64,000 nt of DNA from positions 138,618,642 through 138,682,641 of the forward strand of contig NC_071354.1 in NCBI RefSeq assembly GCF_943734655.1, written 5' to 3'. The position numbers and the translations under genes are program-made. The notes beneath the pieces were generated by a model. That model saw nothing but the letters and a program-made list of their open reading frames with translations. It was not told where the DNA came from and did not search any database. Every line of letters starts with the position of its first letter. Position 1 is the first letter of the stretch. This document shows positions 63,125 through 64,000 of the stretch, piece by piece. The DNA comes from Sabethes cyaneus (lineage: Eukaryota; Arthropoda; Insecta; Diptera; Culicidae).

Positions 63125-63555
63125 GGCCATTGCAGATAATTTCAAAAGTTTTTGTAAACACCCCCTTGGAAATTGGCTTGAAAAATCGTGGGGCAAAAAA
63201 TAATTTGTAGGGTATGAGTTAATTTTTTTTCATAAAATCAATTGTCTGTGGGCTCTACAGCCTGAAAACTCGAAAAATAAGTGTACGAGTTGAGTTAATG
63301 CTTCTATCACGAAACAAAAATGGAAATTCGAACAACGGAGTTTCAGAAAATCGGCCGAAAAATTTTTCTTTCGTTTTTTTTTATTCGAGCAAAAAAAAAT
63401 ATTGATCTTAGGCATTTTTACCGATTTTCTGAAACTCCGTTGTTCGAATTTCTATTTCTGTTTCGTGCTAGAAGCATTAACTCAACTCATACACTCATTT
63501 TTCGAGTTTTTCAGGCTGTAGAACTCAAAAACTTTTGAAATTATTTGCAATGGCC
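63125..63555. mobile_element. foldback element (431 bp)
   Basis: The outer arms GGCCATTGCAGATAATTTCA (63125) and, inverted, GGCCATTGCAAATAATTTCA (ending 63555) match. A long inner pair includes CGAACAACGGAGTTTCAGAA (63329) and its inverse near 63425-63450, with GCATTAACTCAACTC on the right arm. The left arm has an extra segment of about 85 bases after the outer repeat. Coding frames on either strand in it are mirror images and not genes. Confidence 0.85.
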
Positions 63556-64000
63556 TTATTTGAAAAATATCATACACAAAGTGATACACATAAGCATTCC
63601 AGTGCGGCGTAAAACAACCTCGCCGAATAAAACGCCGCTCCTGGAACACGATTTTCAAACTTTATGTACCTTTTTCTCAGAAATTACACAACGTATGCAA
63701 TTGACTTGTCTTGTGACAAACACATTATGTTTGATAAATCCCACAAACCTTAGTTGAAGCATATACCTGAATGAACAAGAAAAAAGAAATTCTCGCGTAA
63801 CTTTTCAAAAGGACCTATCTAACAAAACACTTTTTGCAAGTAAAGCGCGCGCAAAGATTGATGAAATATTATTTGAAAGTGTTTAAAACTGAATCAATTT
63901 TTTTCTATTCTGTCCTCTGCAAAGTCAGGATGCATAAATGTACTTTGTAACAATAAAGAGATCTTGCAATTTTATGCAGAATTTACATGGAATAAGCCCA
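63556..64000. other. no recognised feature
   Basis: AT-rich end of the window. A 70-codon frame at 63545-63757 begins inside the foldback and has no motif. Confidence 0.5.

Overview
This window looks like heterochromatin-like or intergenic DNA from a dipteran, most likely a culicine mosquito (Aedes/Culex type). That is an inference. It rests on several RTE-clade retrotransposon copies, a BEL/Pao element, a Jockey-like element, Tc1/mariner relics, many short hAT-like inverted-repeat elements, and long CA/GT, TACA and CT microsatellites. I found no complete cellular gene, tRNA, rRNA, CRISPR array or bacterial-type operon. Almost every protein signature belongs to a transposable element; the one exception is a broken histone H2A fragment.

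Layout. 0-3 kb: the 5' half of a minus-strand BEL/Pao retrotransposon, with a candidate 5' LTR and one uninterrupted gag-pol frame that runs off the left edge. 3-4.2 kb: a decayed Jockey-like LINE abutting a minus-strand RTE relic (4.2-6.4 kb). 6.9-7.7 kb: an RTE 3' fragment split by a hAT-like element with a perfect 8-bp target-site duplication (TSD). 8-8.9 kb: a Tc1/mariner transposase relic. 10.6-11.6 kb: dispersed repeat X, copy 1. 11.9-13.6 kb: a LINE 3' end with an intact RNase H frame and a poly(A) tail. 13.9-14.9 kb: an inverted-repeat element built around a CTAATTCTGCGCA motif. 15.7-17.3 kb: a cluster of hAT-like elements, one nested in another, with readable TSDs. 17.8-21.3 kb: the best-preserved RTE copy, inserted in repeat X copy 2 with a 13-bp TSD.

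22-31 kb: a perfect 100-bp tandem duplication, TACA and CA microsatellites, a low-repeat AT-rich stretch, a palindromic MITE, an RTE relic and repeat Y copy 1. 31-36 kb: a GGGT-rich MITE split by a later hAT-like element, a 5'-truncated RTE with a 15-bp TSD, and the H2A pseudogene split by a 273-bp MITE. 37-38.7 kb: a mariner relic split by a TA-flanked MITE, then an RTE relic. 38.7-44.1 kb: mostly non-repetitive with no supported gene. 44-48.9 kb: a minus-strand RTE relic containing a CT tract, a mariner relic and repeat Y copy 2. 51-55.5 kb: a mariner 3' end and an unassigned EN-RT LINE interrupted by an RTE 3' fragment. 55.5-64 kb: AT-rich DNA with a roughly 720-bp AC-based microsatellite, a piggyBac-type MITE, two large foldback sequences and a 436-bp GT array.

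How the parts relate: these are successive mobile-element insertions, not genes working together. Nested TSDs give a relative order of events at several sites. The BEL frame is the only long frame without lesions; all other transposase and RT genes carry stops, frameshifts or deletions. All readings are by eye, so boundaries without a TSD are approximate.
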